64,000 nt of DNA from Bdellovibrionales bacterium. GTDB taxonomy: Bacteria > Bdellovibrionota > UBA1018 > CAIMNF01. The translations under genes and the position numbers were made by a program. Where the stretch lies: assembly GCA_947372355.1 (NCBI GenBank), contig CANBTI010000002.1, positions 42,580 through 106,579 of the forward strand, read 5' to 3'. Of the stretch, positions 40,393 to 48,922 are shown piece by piece; the stretch's first letter is position 1, and each line of letters starts with the position of its first letter. Below the pieces are notes generated by a model. That model was not told where the DNA came from and ran no database searches. It was given only the letters and a program-made list of their open reading frames with translations.

Positions 40393-41277
40393 AAGCAAAA
40401 GAAATGCCAACGATCAAAATTTGATCGATGAGAAAATATGTCATTAAAAACCCTAAAAATTCCCATCAAAGTTAAAATACAAATTTAAATGGAATGGATC
40501 AACATCCAGGGTTGGCATTGCTTATGCAATTATAGGTTTTAGTTGCTTGAATGTAGCGAAGCTAGATCAAGCTCTTGTGGGTGTAAATCTCACCAGCAAA
40601 ATCATCCGGTTGTTGCTGTAGCGATGGTCGAATTTTTAGTGGCGACATTAAAAATAGATGCCGACTGTATAAGTTGCCTGACTTGTTCAGGTGAGCGAGT
40701 GACTTAATAGGTTGTAGCCGTAAGGCGAGTTCCGTTTTTAATTGGGTTGTGATGTTGAGCTTGCTCAAGCAAAGCGAAGACGATCACCATGAACGAAGCA
40801 CCGGATATGTGCAGTTGATGGATCATTAATCTGATAGGAAGCGACATGTTGAGAAGGAGCAAGGTTGAAAGCTCGGAACTGCTAAAGCATTACTCGAAAA
40901 GCTTTTTAATTTCGAGTAAAGGTTTTTTGAATAAACCAATTAACTACTGGTGAAATCAAGAGATGCGTTTTAGTAGGGCGGTTGAGATCGGTTAAACCTT
41001 TAATCGGAAACGATCATTGGTGAGGATCTCTCTAGTGAAAACGGGTTGAAAGATTCGTTTGAATGGTAGTTTTTTAGATTTGTAAGAACCTGAAAGACGA
41101 AGAATGGAAAGCAAATTCAGAGTTTAGACTAGGTATGTTGTAAGCAGCTTAACTTGCCTAAACACTGAAGAAGGCTCCATTTGATGTGCCAGCTGATCAG
41201 CCGTACTGGGGAAAACCTAATGTGCGGAATGAGTAAATAAGGGGAGGTGGATTGTAAAATCCACCTCCCATTTTTTT
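40393..41277 (+). ncRNA. candidate large structured non-coding RNA (or very long structured 5' leader) ending in an intrinsic terminator
   Basis: About 0.9 kb with no convincing ORF. Helices on the + strand include aatgccaac/gttggcatt (40403-40411/40511-40519), gcttga/tcaagc (40545/40567), a 10-bp helix capped by GCGA (40632-40655), cctga/tcagg (40677-40691), ttgag-cttg-ctcaa (40755-40768), ttactcgaaa/tttcgagtaa (40890-40919), gagatc/gatctc enclosing cggtta/taatcg (40984-41030), gtttag/ctaaac (41122-41163), ccgtac/gtgcgg (41201-41227), and a 12-bp terminator. The 5' end is uncertain. Confidence 0.7.
41242..41277 (+). terminator. strong Rho-independent terminator
   Basis: gggaggtggatt-gtaa-aatccacctccc (12 bp perfect) followed by attttttt. 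Confidence 0.92.
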
Positions 41278-41289
41278 AGGAGAATTGAT

Positions 41290-43164
41290 ATCGAAAAACA
41301 AAAACCTCAACCAGAAGCACAAAAGTTTAAGTTTGATTTTAGGTTTTTGCTGGTTAGCTTAATGGTCGTTTTTTTTATTAATTATTATTTCCTTCAAAGA
41401 GATACTGAAGAATTACCCTATAATAAATTTTTAAAATTTGTAGATGAAGGCAAAGTTTCATCTGTCGTGATTGAAGACAGTCGAATCATGGGCGAATTAA
41501 AACCTATTGAGAATAATAAACTAACTCGCTTCGTAACCGTTGCCGTAAAAGATGATACGTTAACTCAAAAATTATATGAAAAAGGGGTGAGTTTTAAAGG
41601 CCAATTAAAAAATCCATTGGTCAGTTTTTTTGCCTCTTGGGTATTCCCACTCATCTTTTTTTATTTTTTATGGTCATTCATCATTGGCCGAGCGGGTGGA
41701 GCGGTAGGTTCTGGTGTTCTCTCCATGTCAAAATCTAAAGCTAAAATATACGTAGAAAAAGAAGTGAAAACTACTTTTAAGGATGTGGCAGGCATTGATG
41801 AAGCCAGCGATGAACTTCAGGAAATTGTAAGATATTTGCAAGATCCTAAACGATATGCACGTCTTGGTGGTCATGCACCTAAAGGTGTTTTATTGGTGGG
41901 GCCGCCTGGAACTGGAAAAACATTGCTAGCAAGAGCAGTTGCTGGTGAAGCAAAAGTTCCTTTTTTTTCAATTAATGGCTCAGAGTTTGTAGAAATGTTT
42001 GTAGGGCTTGGTGCTGCTCGAGTTCGAGATATGTTTCAACAAGCAAAAGAACAAGTTCCATGCATCGTTTTTATTGACGAGATTGATGCACTGGGGAGAT
42101 CTCGTGCGATGAATGCAATTGCGGGCACTAACGATGAAAAGGAACAAACTTTAAATCAATTGCTGGCTGAGATGGATGGTTTTGATTCGAGCGAAGGGGT
42201 AATTATTTTTGCGGCTACCAATCGTCCTGAAATATTAGATCCTGCATTACTACGGGCTGGTAGATTTGACCGCCAAATTGCTTTAAATAATCCTGATCAT
42301 GAGGGGCGATTGCAAATTTTAAAAGTTCACGTAAAAAAAATAAAGTTAGATCCCACCGTTGATCTTAATCGAATTTCTTCAATGACATCTGGATTTTCTG
42401 GAGCGGATTTGGCTAATTTATCCAATGAAGCTGCCTTGGTGGCTACTCGTCGAGATGCACTGAGTGTGATAGAAAATGATTTCTTGGTAGCAATTGAAAG
42501 AATGGTTGCGGGTTTAGAGCAAAAGAAGAAAGTAATGAATCCGTTGGAAAAAAGAAAAACTGCTTTCCATGAACTTGGTCACGCAACTGTGGCATTGGCA
42601 CTAGAGGTTCCAGATAAGGTGCATAAAGTAACGATCATACCTCGAGGAATGGGTGCACTAGGTTATACGATGCAACGACCAGAAGAAGATCGTTATCTAT
42701 TAGAAGAAAGTGAATTAATTGCAAAAATTGCAGTTTTGTTAGGCGGAAGAGCAGCCGAAAAAATATTTTTTAATTCAACGAGTACTGGAGCATCAAATGA
42801 TTTAGCAAAAGCCACCGATATTGCAAGAGCAATGGTGATGCAGTTTGGAATGGGAACTTCATTAGGAATGGCCAGTTATGATCAAAAGAGATCCCGATAT
42901 TTAAGTACTCCCTTTGATGGCTATTCCTCTGAAATGAGTGAAGAAACGTCTAGGGAGGTGGAACTTGAAATTAAAAAAATATTAAACTCTGGGTTTGAAA
43001 CAGCTATTAAATCAATTCGAGAAAATAAAAAATTTATTGATCTTGCTGTGATCGAGCTTTTAAAAAAAGAAACTCTCGATGAAAAAGAGATTCAGTCCTT
43101 CTGGGGAATTCGAACTCAATCAAATGGATCAGGCCTCACTGTGGGAACTATTGTCGCCCATTAA
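41290..43164 (+). CDS. ftsH: FtsH-family membrane AAA+ zinc metalloprotease (accessory copy); start uncertain (track gives TTG 41347; ATC 41290 fits the SD)
   Basis: [30 protein letters not shown], zinc motif [13 protein letters not shown]. Strong SD aggag at 41278-41282 is 7 nt from ATC 41290 in the same open frame. Confidence 0.88.
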   Translation: MEKQKPQPEAQKFKFDFRFLLVSLMVVFFINYYFLQRDTEELPYNKFLKFVDEGKVSSVVIEDSRIMGELKPIENNKLTRFVTVAVKDDTLTQKLYEKGVSFKGQLKNPLVSFFASWVFPLIFFYFLWSFIIGRAGGAVGSGVLSMSKSKAKIYVEKEVKTTFKDVAGIDEASDELQEIVRYLQDPKRYARLGGHAPKGVLLVGPPGTGKTLLARAVAGEAKVPFFSINGSEFVEMFVGLGAARVRDMFQQAKEQVPCIVFIDEIDALGRSRAMNAIAGTNDEKEQTLNQLLAEMDGFDSSEGVIIFAATNRPEILDPALLRAGRFDRQIALNNPDHEGRLQILKVHVKKIKLDPTVDLNRISSMTSGFSGADLANLSNEAALVATRRDALSVIENDFLVAIERMVAGLEQKKKVMNPLEKRKTAFHELGHATVALALEVPDKVHKVTIIPRGMGALGYTMQRPEEDRYLLEESELIAKIAVLLGGRAAEKIFFNSTSTGASNDLAKATDIARAMVMQFGMGTSLGMASYDQKRSRYLSTPFDGYSSEMSEETSREVELEIKKILNSGFETAIKSIRENKKFIDLAVIELLKKETLDEKEIQSFWGIRTQSNGSGLTVGTIVAH

Positions 43165-43176
43165 TTTTAAGGAGAT

Positions 43177-43641
43177 ATGAAGATGCTACACTTTACCAAT
43201 CACATCAAAGAGCACATGACCAAGCATCCCGTTCTTACTTCCAGGACAATCTCGGTGGAAGATGCTCTGGTATTGATGAAAAAAAAAGGATTTCGACATC
43301 TTCCAATTGTTGAAAATTCTAAAGTAGTCGGCATTGTGAGCGATCGAAGCTTGAAAGAGGCGGGATATTATTCCGATACCATGCGGCTAACGGTGGGAGA
43401 TGTCATGGTCTCTGATCCCTATTGCGTTGATATTAGAACTCCATTTTCAGAGGTAATACAAAATATGACCGATCGAAAAATTGGAAGTGCAGTTGTTTTG
43501 AATTTGGATCATGAAGTGGTTGGCATTTTTACGTCATATGATGCAATGAAAATATTGGCTAGCGTGGTTGAACACAAATTTGAAGATAAAAACTTTGAAC
43601 CCAATATGGAGCAATTTATCTCGGGTAATCTTTTTATTTAA
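43177..43641 (+). CDS. CBS-domain-pair protein
   Basis: KEHMTKHPVLTSRTISVEDALVLMKKKGFRHLPIVENSKVVGIVSDRSL ... second CBS VGDVMVSDPYCVDIRTPFSEV. Confidence 0.92.
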   Translation: MKMLHFTNHIKEHMTKHPVLTSRTISVEDALVLMKKKGFRHLPIVENSKVVGIVSDRSLKEAGYYSDTMRLTVGDVMVSDPYCVDIRTPFSEVIQNMTDRKIGSAVVLNLDHEVVGIFTSYDAMKILASVVEHKFEDKNFEPNMEQFISGNLFI

Positions 43642-43681
43642 ATGGCCGAAGTCTTGCACATTTATTAAATGAGGTGAGCCA

Positions 43682-44851
43682 ATGTACTTTAAAAATCGTG
43701 AGCAGGCGGGTGTTTTTTTAGCAAATACGCTATTTGAAAAATTCAAAAAAAGAAAACCAATTATTGTTGCAATTCCGAGGGGAGGGGTTCCGGTTGCTCA
43801 ACCCATCGCTTATCTTTTAGATTCCCCACTGACGATCATTTCAGCACGAAGAGTTGGATCACCTTCCAATCAGGAGTATGGAATAGGAGCAGTGAGTGAG
43901 GATGGTCAAGTATGGATGGATTATCAAGAATTAGGTGTTCTAAAAATTGAACAATCCAAAATTGATCAATCCGTTGATCGAACCATGCTTGCCGCTATTA
44001 GATCTCTTAAGGCAAAAGGAGTTAAGGAAATCACCATTGCAGTACCAGTAGCCTCAGAATGTGGAATAGATTTGGTTAGGGCTGAAGTCGATGATGTTGT
44101 TTCAGCTTATACACCTACATATTTTACTGCGGTTGCTAAATGGTATGAGGATTTTTCTCAAGTAGAAGATAAAGAAGTTTTAAGGCTACTTGAGATGGCT
44201 AACAATCCTCCAGTTAAAGATTATTTTGCCCAGGAAGTGGAGATTGAAGTCGAAGGTGTAAAATTAATGGGAACATTGACATTACCTAAAAATAATAAAG
44301 CTTGGATCATTTTTGCACATGGAAGTGGAACAAGCAGAAACAGTAAGAAAAATATAGAATTGGCGACAAAATTTAATGAGGCTGGTTTTGGAACTCTTCT
44401 TTTTGATTTATTAACAGAAGATGAGGGAAGATTTAGGGCTACTGTTTTCGATGTAGATTTTTTGGCGCATCGATTATCCATGGCTACTCGATGGCTCAAA
44501 AGACAGGATGTTTGGAGACAAAAACCGATTGGATATTTTGGTGCAAGTACTGGTGCTGCTGCGGCGTTGGAATCATGTGCCTTATTTGAACCAGATATTT
44601 TTGCAGTCGTTTCAAAAAGTGGAAGACCCGATTTAGCGAAGAGTTTAAAGCGAGTGAATGCTCCAACACTATTGATTGTGAGTGAAAAAGATAAACAAGA
44701 AATAGAGTTAAATGAATATGCACGTAAATTAATTCCTCAAGCTAAACTTCATATTATTCCCGATGATTTGGAGCAGGTACTTGGTGAATCGAAGGATTGG
44801 TTTCAGAGTGTTTTGAATCGGTTCAGAAAGGATCACCATGTCGACGCGTGA
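43682..44851 (+). CDS. fusion of (degenerate) phosphoribosyltransferase domain and dienelactone hydrolase-like alpha/beta hydrolase
   Basis: FKNREQAGVFLANTL...AIPRGGVPVAQPIAYLLDSPL; VAKWYEDFSQVEDKEVLRLL; hydrolase FAHGSGTSRNS, nucleophile elbow GASTGAA. Confidence 0.88.
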   Translation: MYFKNREQAGVFLANTLFEKFKKRKPIIVAIPRGGVPVAQPIAYLLDSPLTIISARRVGSPSNQEYGIGAVSEDGQVWMDYQELGVLKIEQSKIDQSVDRTMLAAIRSLKAKGVKEITIAVPVASECGIDLVRAEVDDVVSAYTPTYFTAVAKWYEDFSQVEDKEVLRLLEMANNPPVKDYFAQEVEIEVEGVKLMGTLTLPKNNKAWIIFAHGSGTSRNSKKNIELATKFNEAGFGTLLFDLLTEDEGRFRATVFDVDFLAHRLSMATRWLKRQDVWRQKPIGYFGASTGAAAALESCALFEPDIFAVVSKSGRPDLAKSLKRVNAPTLLIVSEKDKQEIELNEYARKLIPQAKLHIIPDDLEQVLGESKDWFQSVLNRFRKDHHVDA

Positions 44852-46127
44852 AGAAATTATTGAAACGATGGTCAAGGGTGCAAATCGAATCTCTCACCCA
44901 TTGGATTTAAGTTCATTAGCAAAAAAAATTGGTGATTCAAAAGTGGTGATGTTGGGTGAGTCTACTCATGGAACTTCTGAGTTTTATTCTTATCGGTCGA
45001 TACTTTCAGAAATATTAATAAGAGAGTATGGATTTAATTTTGTTGCTGTTGAAGGGGATTGGCCTGATGCAACTCGACTTAGAAACTACATACATAAAGG
45101 TGTAGGTAAGAGTGCTCGTTCAGTTTTAAAGCAAAATAATCGTTGGCCACTTTGGATGTGGGCAAATGAAGAAGTGATATCGTTTGCTGAAGTATTGCGT
45201 TTTCATCAATGTTCATTTTATGGATTAGACGTTTATTCTCTCTACGAATCTATTGATGAAGTTCTTCATTATTTGAAAAAATCTAATCCACAATTGGCGC
45301 AGAAAATGAGTGCCCGATATGATTGCCTTGGTAAATTTGAAGGAAATGAGATTGCTTACACTAAATCACTTATCTCTGGTTCGAAAGGTTGTGAAAAAGA
45401 AGTAGCTGCAAACCTAGAAGATTTATTAAGATTGAGAATGGAAAATGAACATGATGGTGGCGAAGCACTTTTTAATGCTCAACAAAATGCCAGAGTGGTG
45501 AAGAATGCCGAAAATTATTATAGAACCATGCTTCAAGGTGGAGCTGATTCCTGGAATGGCAGAGATCATCACATGATGGATACTTTAGAAAAACTTCTTG
45601 AACACCATGGTCCTGAAAGTAAGGCGATTGTTTGGGCACATAATACTCATATTGGCGATTACCGAGCTACCGATATGTGGGGTGAGGGTTATGTAAATTT
45701 GGGTGGTTTGGCTCGTCAAAAATTAGGGTCCGAAAATGTTTCATTGGTGGGATTTGGGAGTTACCAAGGATCTGTGGTAGCTTCACACGCTTGGGGCGGC
45801 AATGAAGAGGTGATGAAACTTCCACCAGCTCAAGCCGGCAGTTTTGAGGATTTATGCCATCGAGCGGCTTTAAAAATGGACACAAAAAATTACTACTTTT
45901 ATTTTGGTGATGAAATGAAAGATAGTCCACTGACTTCTATTTTTGGACATCGTGCTGTAGGAGTGGTTTATAATCCCGAACATGAAAATCGAAGTCAATA
46001 TGTGCCTTCCGTAATGACTGAAAGATATGATGCTTTCGTTTACATTGATCGAACACAGAGCATACAACCCATGAGTGGCAAAATTCAAAAGGGCGTAATT
46101 CCAGAAACCTGGCCTCAAGGACAATAG
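44838..46127 (+). CDS. erythromycin esterase family protein
   Basis: VVMLGESTHGTSEFYSYRSIL; FVAVEGDWPDA; VWAHNTHIGD. Confidence 0.92.
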   Translation: MSTREEIIETMVKGANRISHPLDLSSLAKKIGDSKVVMLGESTHGTSEFYSYRSILSEILIREYGFNFVAVEGDWPDATRLRNYIHKGVGKSARSVLKQNNRWPLWMWANEEVISFAEVLRFHQCSFYGLDVYSLYESIDEVLHYLKKSNPQLAQKMSARYDCLGKFEGNEIAYTKSLISGSKGCEKEVAANLEDLLRLRMENEHDGGEALFNAQQNARVVKNAENYYRTMLQGGADSWNGRDHHMMDTLEKLLEHHGPESKAIVWAHNTHIGDYRATDMWGEGYVNLGGLARQKLGSENVSLVGFGSYQGSVVASHAWGGNEEVMKLPPAQAGSFEDLCHRAALKMDTKNYYFYFGDEMKDSPLTSIFGHRAVGVVYNPEHENRSQYVPSVMTERYDAFVYIDRTQSIQPMSGKIQKGVIPETWPQGQ

Positions 46128-46135
46128 TATATTTT

Positions 46136-46636
46136 ATGGCTAAAATACTGTGGAAAATAGATCCTTCGAAATCAAAAATGAAATTTAGCGTTAAACATAT
46201 GCTGGTTTCAAAAGTAAACGGAAGCTTCGAAAGGTTTTCAGGAACTTGGCTTATTGATTCCGATGATGTCTCTACTTCTGTGATAGAGGCATCGATTGAT
46301 GCAAGAAGTTTTTCAACCCAAGATGAGAAAAGAGATCAATATATTAAAGGAAAAGATTTTTTTAATATCGAGGAATTCCCTAATATCTTATTTAAATCAA
46401 ATCAAATTATACCCATGATTAAAGATGAGTTGAAGATTGTTGGATATTTATCGATTCATGGTACTGCCAATGAAATTGTGCTGATCGCAAAAGGAAATGT
46501 GAGGGATGGGATTATTGCAAATACAAAAATTAATAGAAAAGATTTTAAACTAAATTGGAACAAATTGATCGAAGCTGGAGGATTCATGGTGGGTGAAGAG
46601 GTTACTGTTTTATTAGAGATTCAATTCATAAAGTGA
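46136..46636 (+). CDS. YceI family protein
   Basis: WKIDPSKSKMKFSVKHMLVSKVNGSFERFSGTW; DFFNIEEFPNILFKS. No obvious signal peptide. Confidence 0.92.
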   Translation: MAKILWKIDPSKSKMKFSVKHMLVSKVNGSFERFSGTWLIDSDDVSTSVIEASIDARSFSTQDEKRDQYIKGKDFFNIEEFPNILFKSNQIIPMIKDELKIVGYLSIHGTANEIVLIAKGNVRDGIIANTKINRKDFKLNWNKLIEAGGFMVGEEVTVLLEIQFIK

Positions 46637-47722
46637 TGGTCCTACTTTATGAATCACTCCACCACCCAGGCAGGTTTCGCCTTGATAAAGGACTAAATAT
46701 TGACCTGGGGTAGGTGCTCTTTGTGGTTCTGTGAAGTTAGCGTGAATACTTCCATCTTCTAAAATCTTAATTTCACAAGCCTGATCGACTTGGCGATATC
46801 TAGTTTTAGCGGTGCAATGAAAAGATCTTGCTGGTGGCTCACCTGCAAACCAATTGATTTCTTGTGCAAACAATTCCTTTGAGTAAAGCGCAGGATGTTC
46901 AGAACCACGAGTAACAATGAGTTCGTTTTTATCTTTGTTCTTACCTACAACAAAATAGGGTTCACCTTCGCCACCAAGTCCCAATCCTTTGCGTTGCCCT
47001 AAGGTGTGAAACGCGATTCCATCATGAGTGCCAACTTGATTACCCGTGAGATCAACAATTTTCCCTGGTTTAGTCGCTACATATTGATTCAAAAATGATT
47101 TGAATTTTCTCTCACCGATAAAACAAATTCCTGTGCTGTCTTTTTTTGTGGCTGTTGAGAGCCCCATTTTTTTTGCTATTTCTCGAACTTCGGGTTTTGG
47201 AAGATGACCAATTGGAAATAGAACTTTGTTAAAAACTTGGCCCTGAACTGCAGTGAGAAAATAAGTTTGATCTTTATTGGGATCATTGCCGCGAAGTAGA
47301 TCCACTGTTGCTCCGTTCGCTGCGGCCTTAGAGCGTTCACGGACTTGAGCATAATGACCAGTTGCTAAATAATCACACCCAAATTCAACAGCTTTTTTTA
47401 AAAATAGATCAAATTTGATTTCACGATTACAAAGCACATCAGGATTTGGGGTGAAACCTGCTTCATACTGTTTTAGGAATTCAGCAAAAACATGATCACG
47501 ATATTCTTTGATGAATTCAATCGAGTAGCAAGGGATGTCAAGTTGAGCACAAACTTTTTGAACATCTTCATAATCTTTGGAAGCGGGGCAGTCCCCATTT
47601 TCATCGGTTTCATCCCAGTTTTTCATGAAGAGCCCTAGTACATCATAGCCCTGCTCTTTTAAGAGATAGGCAGCAACGGAAGAATCGACTCCGCCAGACA
47701 TTCCTAGGATCACTTTTTTCAT
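46613..47722 (-). CDS. mnmA: tRNA-specific 2-thiouridylase
   Basis: VILGMSGGVDSSVAAYLLKEQGYDVLGLFMKNWD; CNREIKFD; ATGHYAQ; STGICFIGERKF. Confidence 0.97.
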   Translation of the reverse strand: MKKVILGMSGGVDSSVAAYLLKEQGYDVLGLFMKNWDETDENGDCPASKDYEDVQKVCAQLDIPCYSIEFIKEYRDHVFAEFLKQYEAGFTPNPDVLCNREIKFDLFLKKAVEFGCDYLATGHYAQVRERSKAAANGATVDLLRGNDPNKDQTYFLTAVQGQVFNKVLFPIGHLPKPEVREIAKKMGLSTATKKDSTGICFIGERKFKSFLNQYVATKPGKIVDLTGNQVGTHDGIAFHTLGQRKGLGLGGEGEPYFVVGKNKDKNELIVTRGSEHPALYSKELFAQEINWFAGEPPARSFHCTAKTRYRQVDQACEIKILEDGSIHANFTEPQRAPTPGQYLVLYQGETCLGGGVIHKVGPSLYELNL

Positions 47723-47755
47723 GCGCTCATGAGTAGCATAAATCTATAAAATTAG

Positions 47756-48892
47756 CTAGCTAGCACGGGTATTAGGGTTATTTTGTGGGGGGTGCCCAGC
47801 AGGATCGCTTTGGTATTCGATTCCATTGTTTTCAATGGCATCACAAAGCTTCAAGCAATGCTCCAATGTTACGCTAATTTGGGTTCGATCCCCTGTTTTC
47901 AGCTCATTGGTTTGTTCTAATTGTTGATGAAGTTCACGCATCAAATTAGACATTCTAAATTCAAGATTTGCTTCATTTTTGATGCGAGGATCTGAAGAAA
48001 GAGACGATGCGAATTGATTTAATTTTTCTGAATGTTTATAAACCTCCTCAATCCTACGCTCGTGAGTGAGTTGAGTGATTTTTAGTTTTGCTAAAAGTTC
48101 CTCAAACTCTCTCAACCATCGAGCGTAGTTGAGTCGGTGTGTGTGTGTTGCGGCAGGAGCCGTACTATCGGAAAATTGGGGAGATGATTTTGATGAAATC
48201 ATTTTTTCAAAGAAATCGGGATTCATTTTAATTGCGGTGATTCCAAAAGCAAATCCAATCAGTGCAATCATGGCAGCCCAGATAAACTGGTTTCCATTAA
48301 CAAATGGGTTCTTTTTCATATCAGCAGCAACTTTGGTTTCTTTTACCGCTTGGAAATAATTTTCGATTTTTTTAACGGATTCTTCATTAGAAGTTGTGTT
48401 GCTATTTGAATTGGCTCCTTGAACTTTCTTCATCAATTTTGAAAATTGTTCATCTAAGGTTCCTCGTTTAGCAAAGGAACGAGCTTGAGGGAATTGACGA
48501 GAGATACGAAATGCAATGATTTTTCTAACTGTTGAAATGTATTGTTCATACTCGCTTTGCGCGTGCATGGTTTTTGGAAGTGTACTTTGTTTGATCGTTT
48601 CCAATTGTTGAGAAAGATCAGTGGTGAGTTCTTCAGAATAAAGTTCTTTTGGTACCTGTTTAATTGGCACCACTGTTACAGGACCTGGATCAAGTGCCAT
48701 CGATTTCCAAATGCTATTTTGAAATTTTTCAAGTTCTGGCCAAGCAGAGTTGGTGAAGCCGGCAGAGTTTTTTAATGCATGAAGAGCTTCGGTTACTTCA
48801 TGATCATCAGTGACAGGAGTTGCAGATAGTGCTGTTGCACTAAAAGCTCCCACTGATAACAATCCTGTAATAATCAATCCCTTAAATTTCAT
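47756..48892 (-). CDS. hypothetical exported/membrane protein
   Basis: Signal-like N-terminus; central TM FIWAAMIALIGFAFGITAI. Confidence 0.5.
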   Translation of the reverse strand: MKFKGLIITGLLSVGAFSATALSATPVTDDHEVTEALHALKNSAGFTNSAWPELEKFQNSIWKSMALDPGPVTVVPIKQVPKELYSEELTTDLSQQLETIKQSTLPKTMHAQSEYEQYISTVRKIIAFRISRQFPQARSFAKRGTLDEQFSKLMKKVQGANSNSNTTSNEESVKKIENYFQAVKETKVAADMKKNPFVNGNQFIWAAMIALIGFAFGITAIKMNPDFFEKMISSKSSPQFSDSTAPAATHTHRLNYARWLREFEELLAKLKITQLTHERRIEEVYKHSEKLNQFASSLSSDPRIKNEANLEFRMSNLMRELHQQLEQTNELKTGDRTQISVTLEHCLKLCDAIENNGIEYQSDPAGHPPQNNPNTRAS

Positions 48893-48922
48893 CGGAATTC
48901 CCTTTCCAATTAGTCGTCACAA

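Noticed and set aside
40562-40768. 68-aa minus-strand ORF inside the RNA region
   Set aside because: Low-complexity-free but no recognisable motif, no SD noticed, and it lies antisense to several strong helices; treated as spurious.
41191-41232. Group II intron domain V-like hairpin (agccgtac-tggg-gaaaa-ccta-at-gtgcgg) at the 3' end of the ORF-free region
   Set aside because: It has the 2-nt bulge and capped stem layout, but the catalytic AGC does not pair (A.A and G.A), the following stem is a terminator without a bulged A, there is no GUGYG 5' end in place and no maturase. Better explained as part of another structured RNA.
47875-47900. gggttcgatccc, tRNA T-loop-like sequence
   Set aside because: Lies inside a minus-strand coding region with no acceptor or anticodon stems around it.
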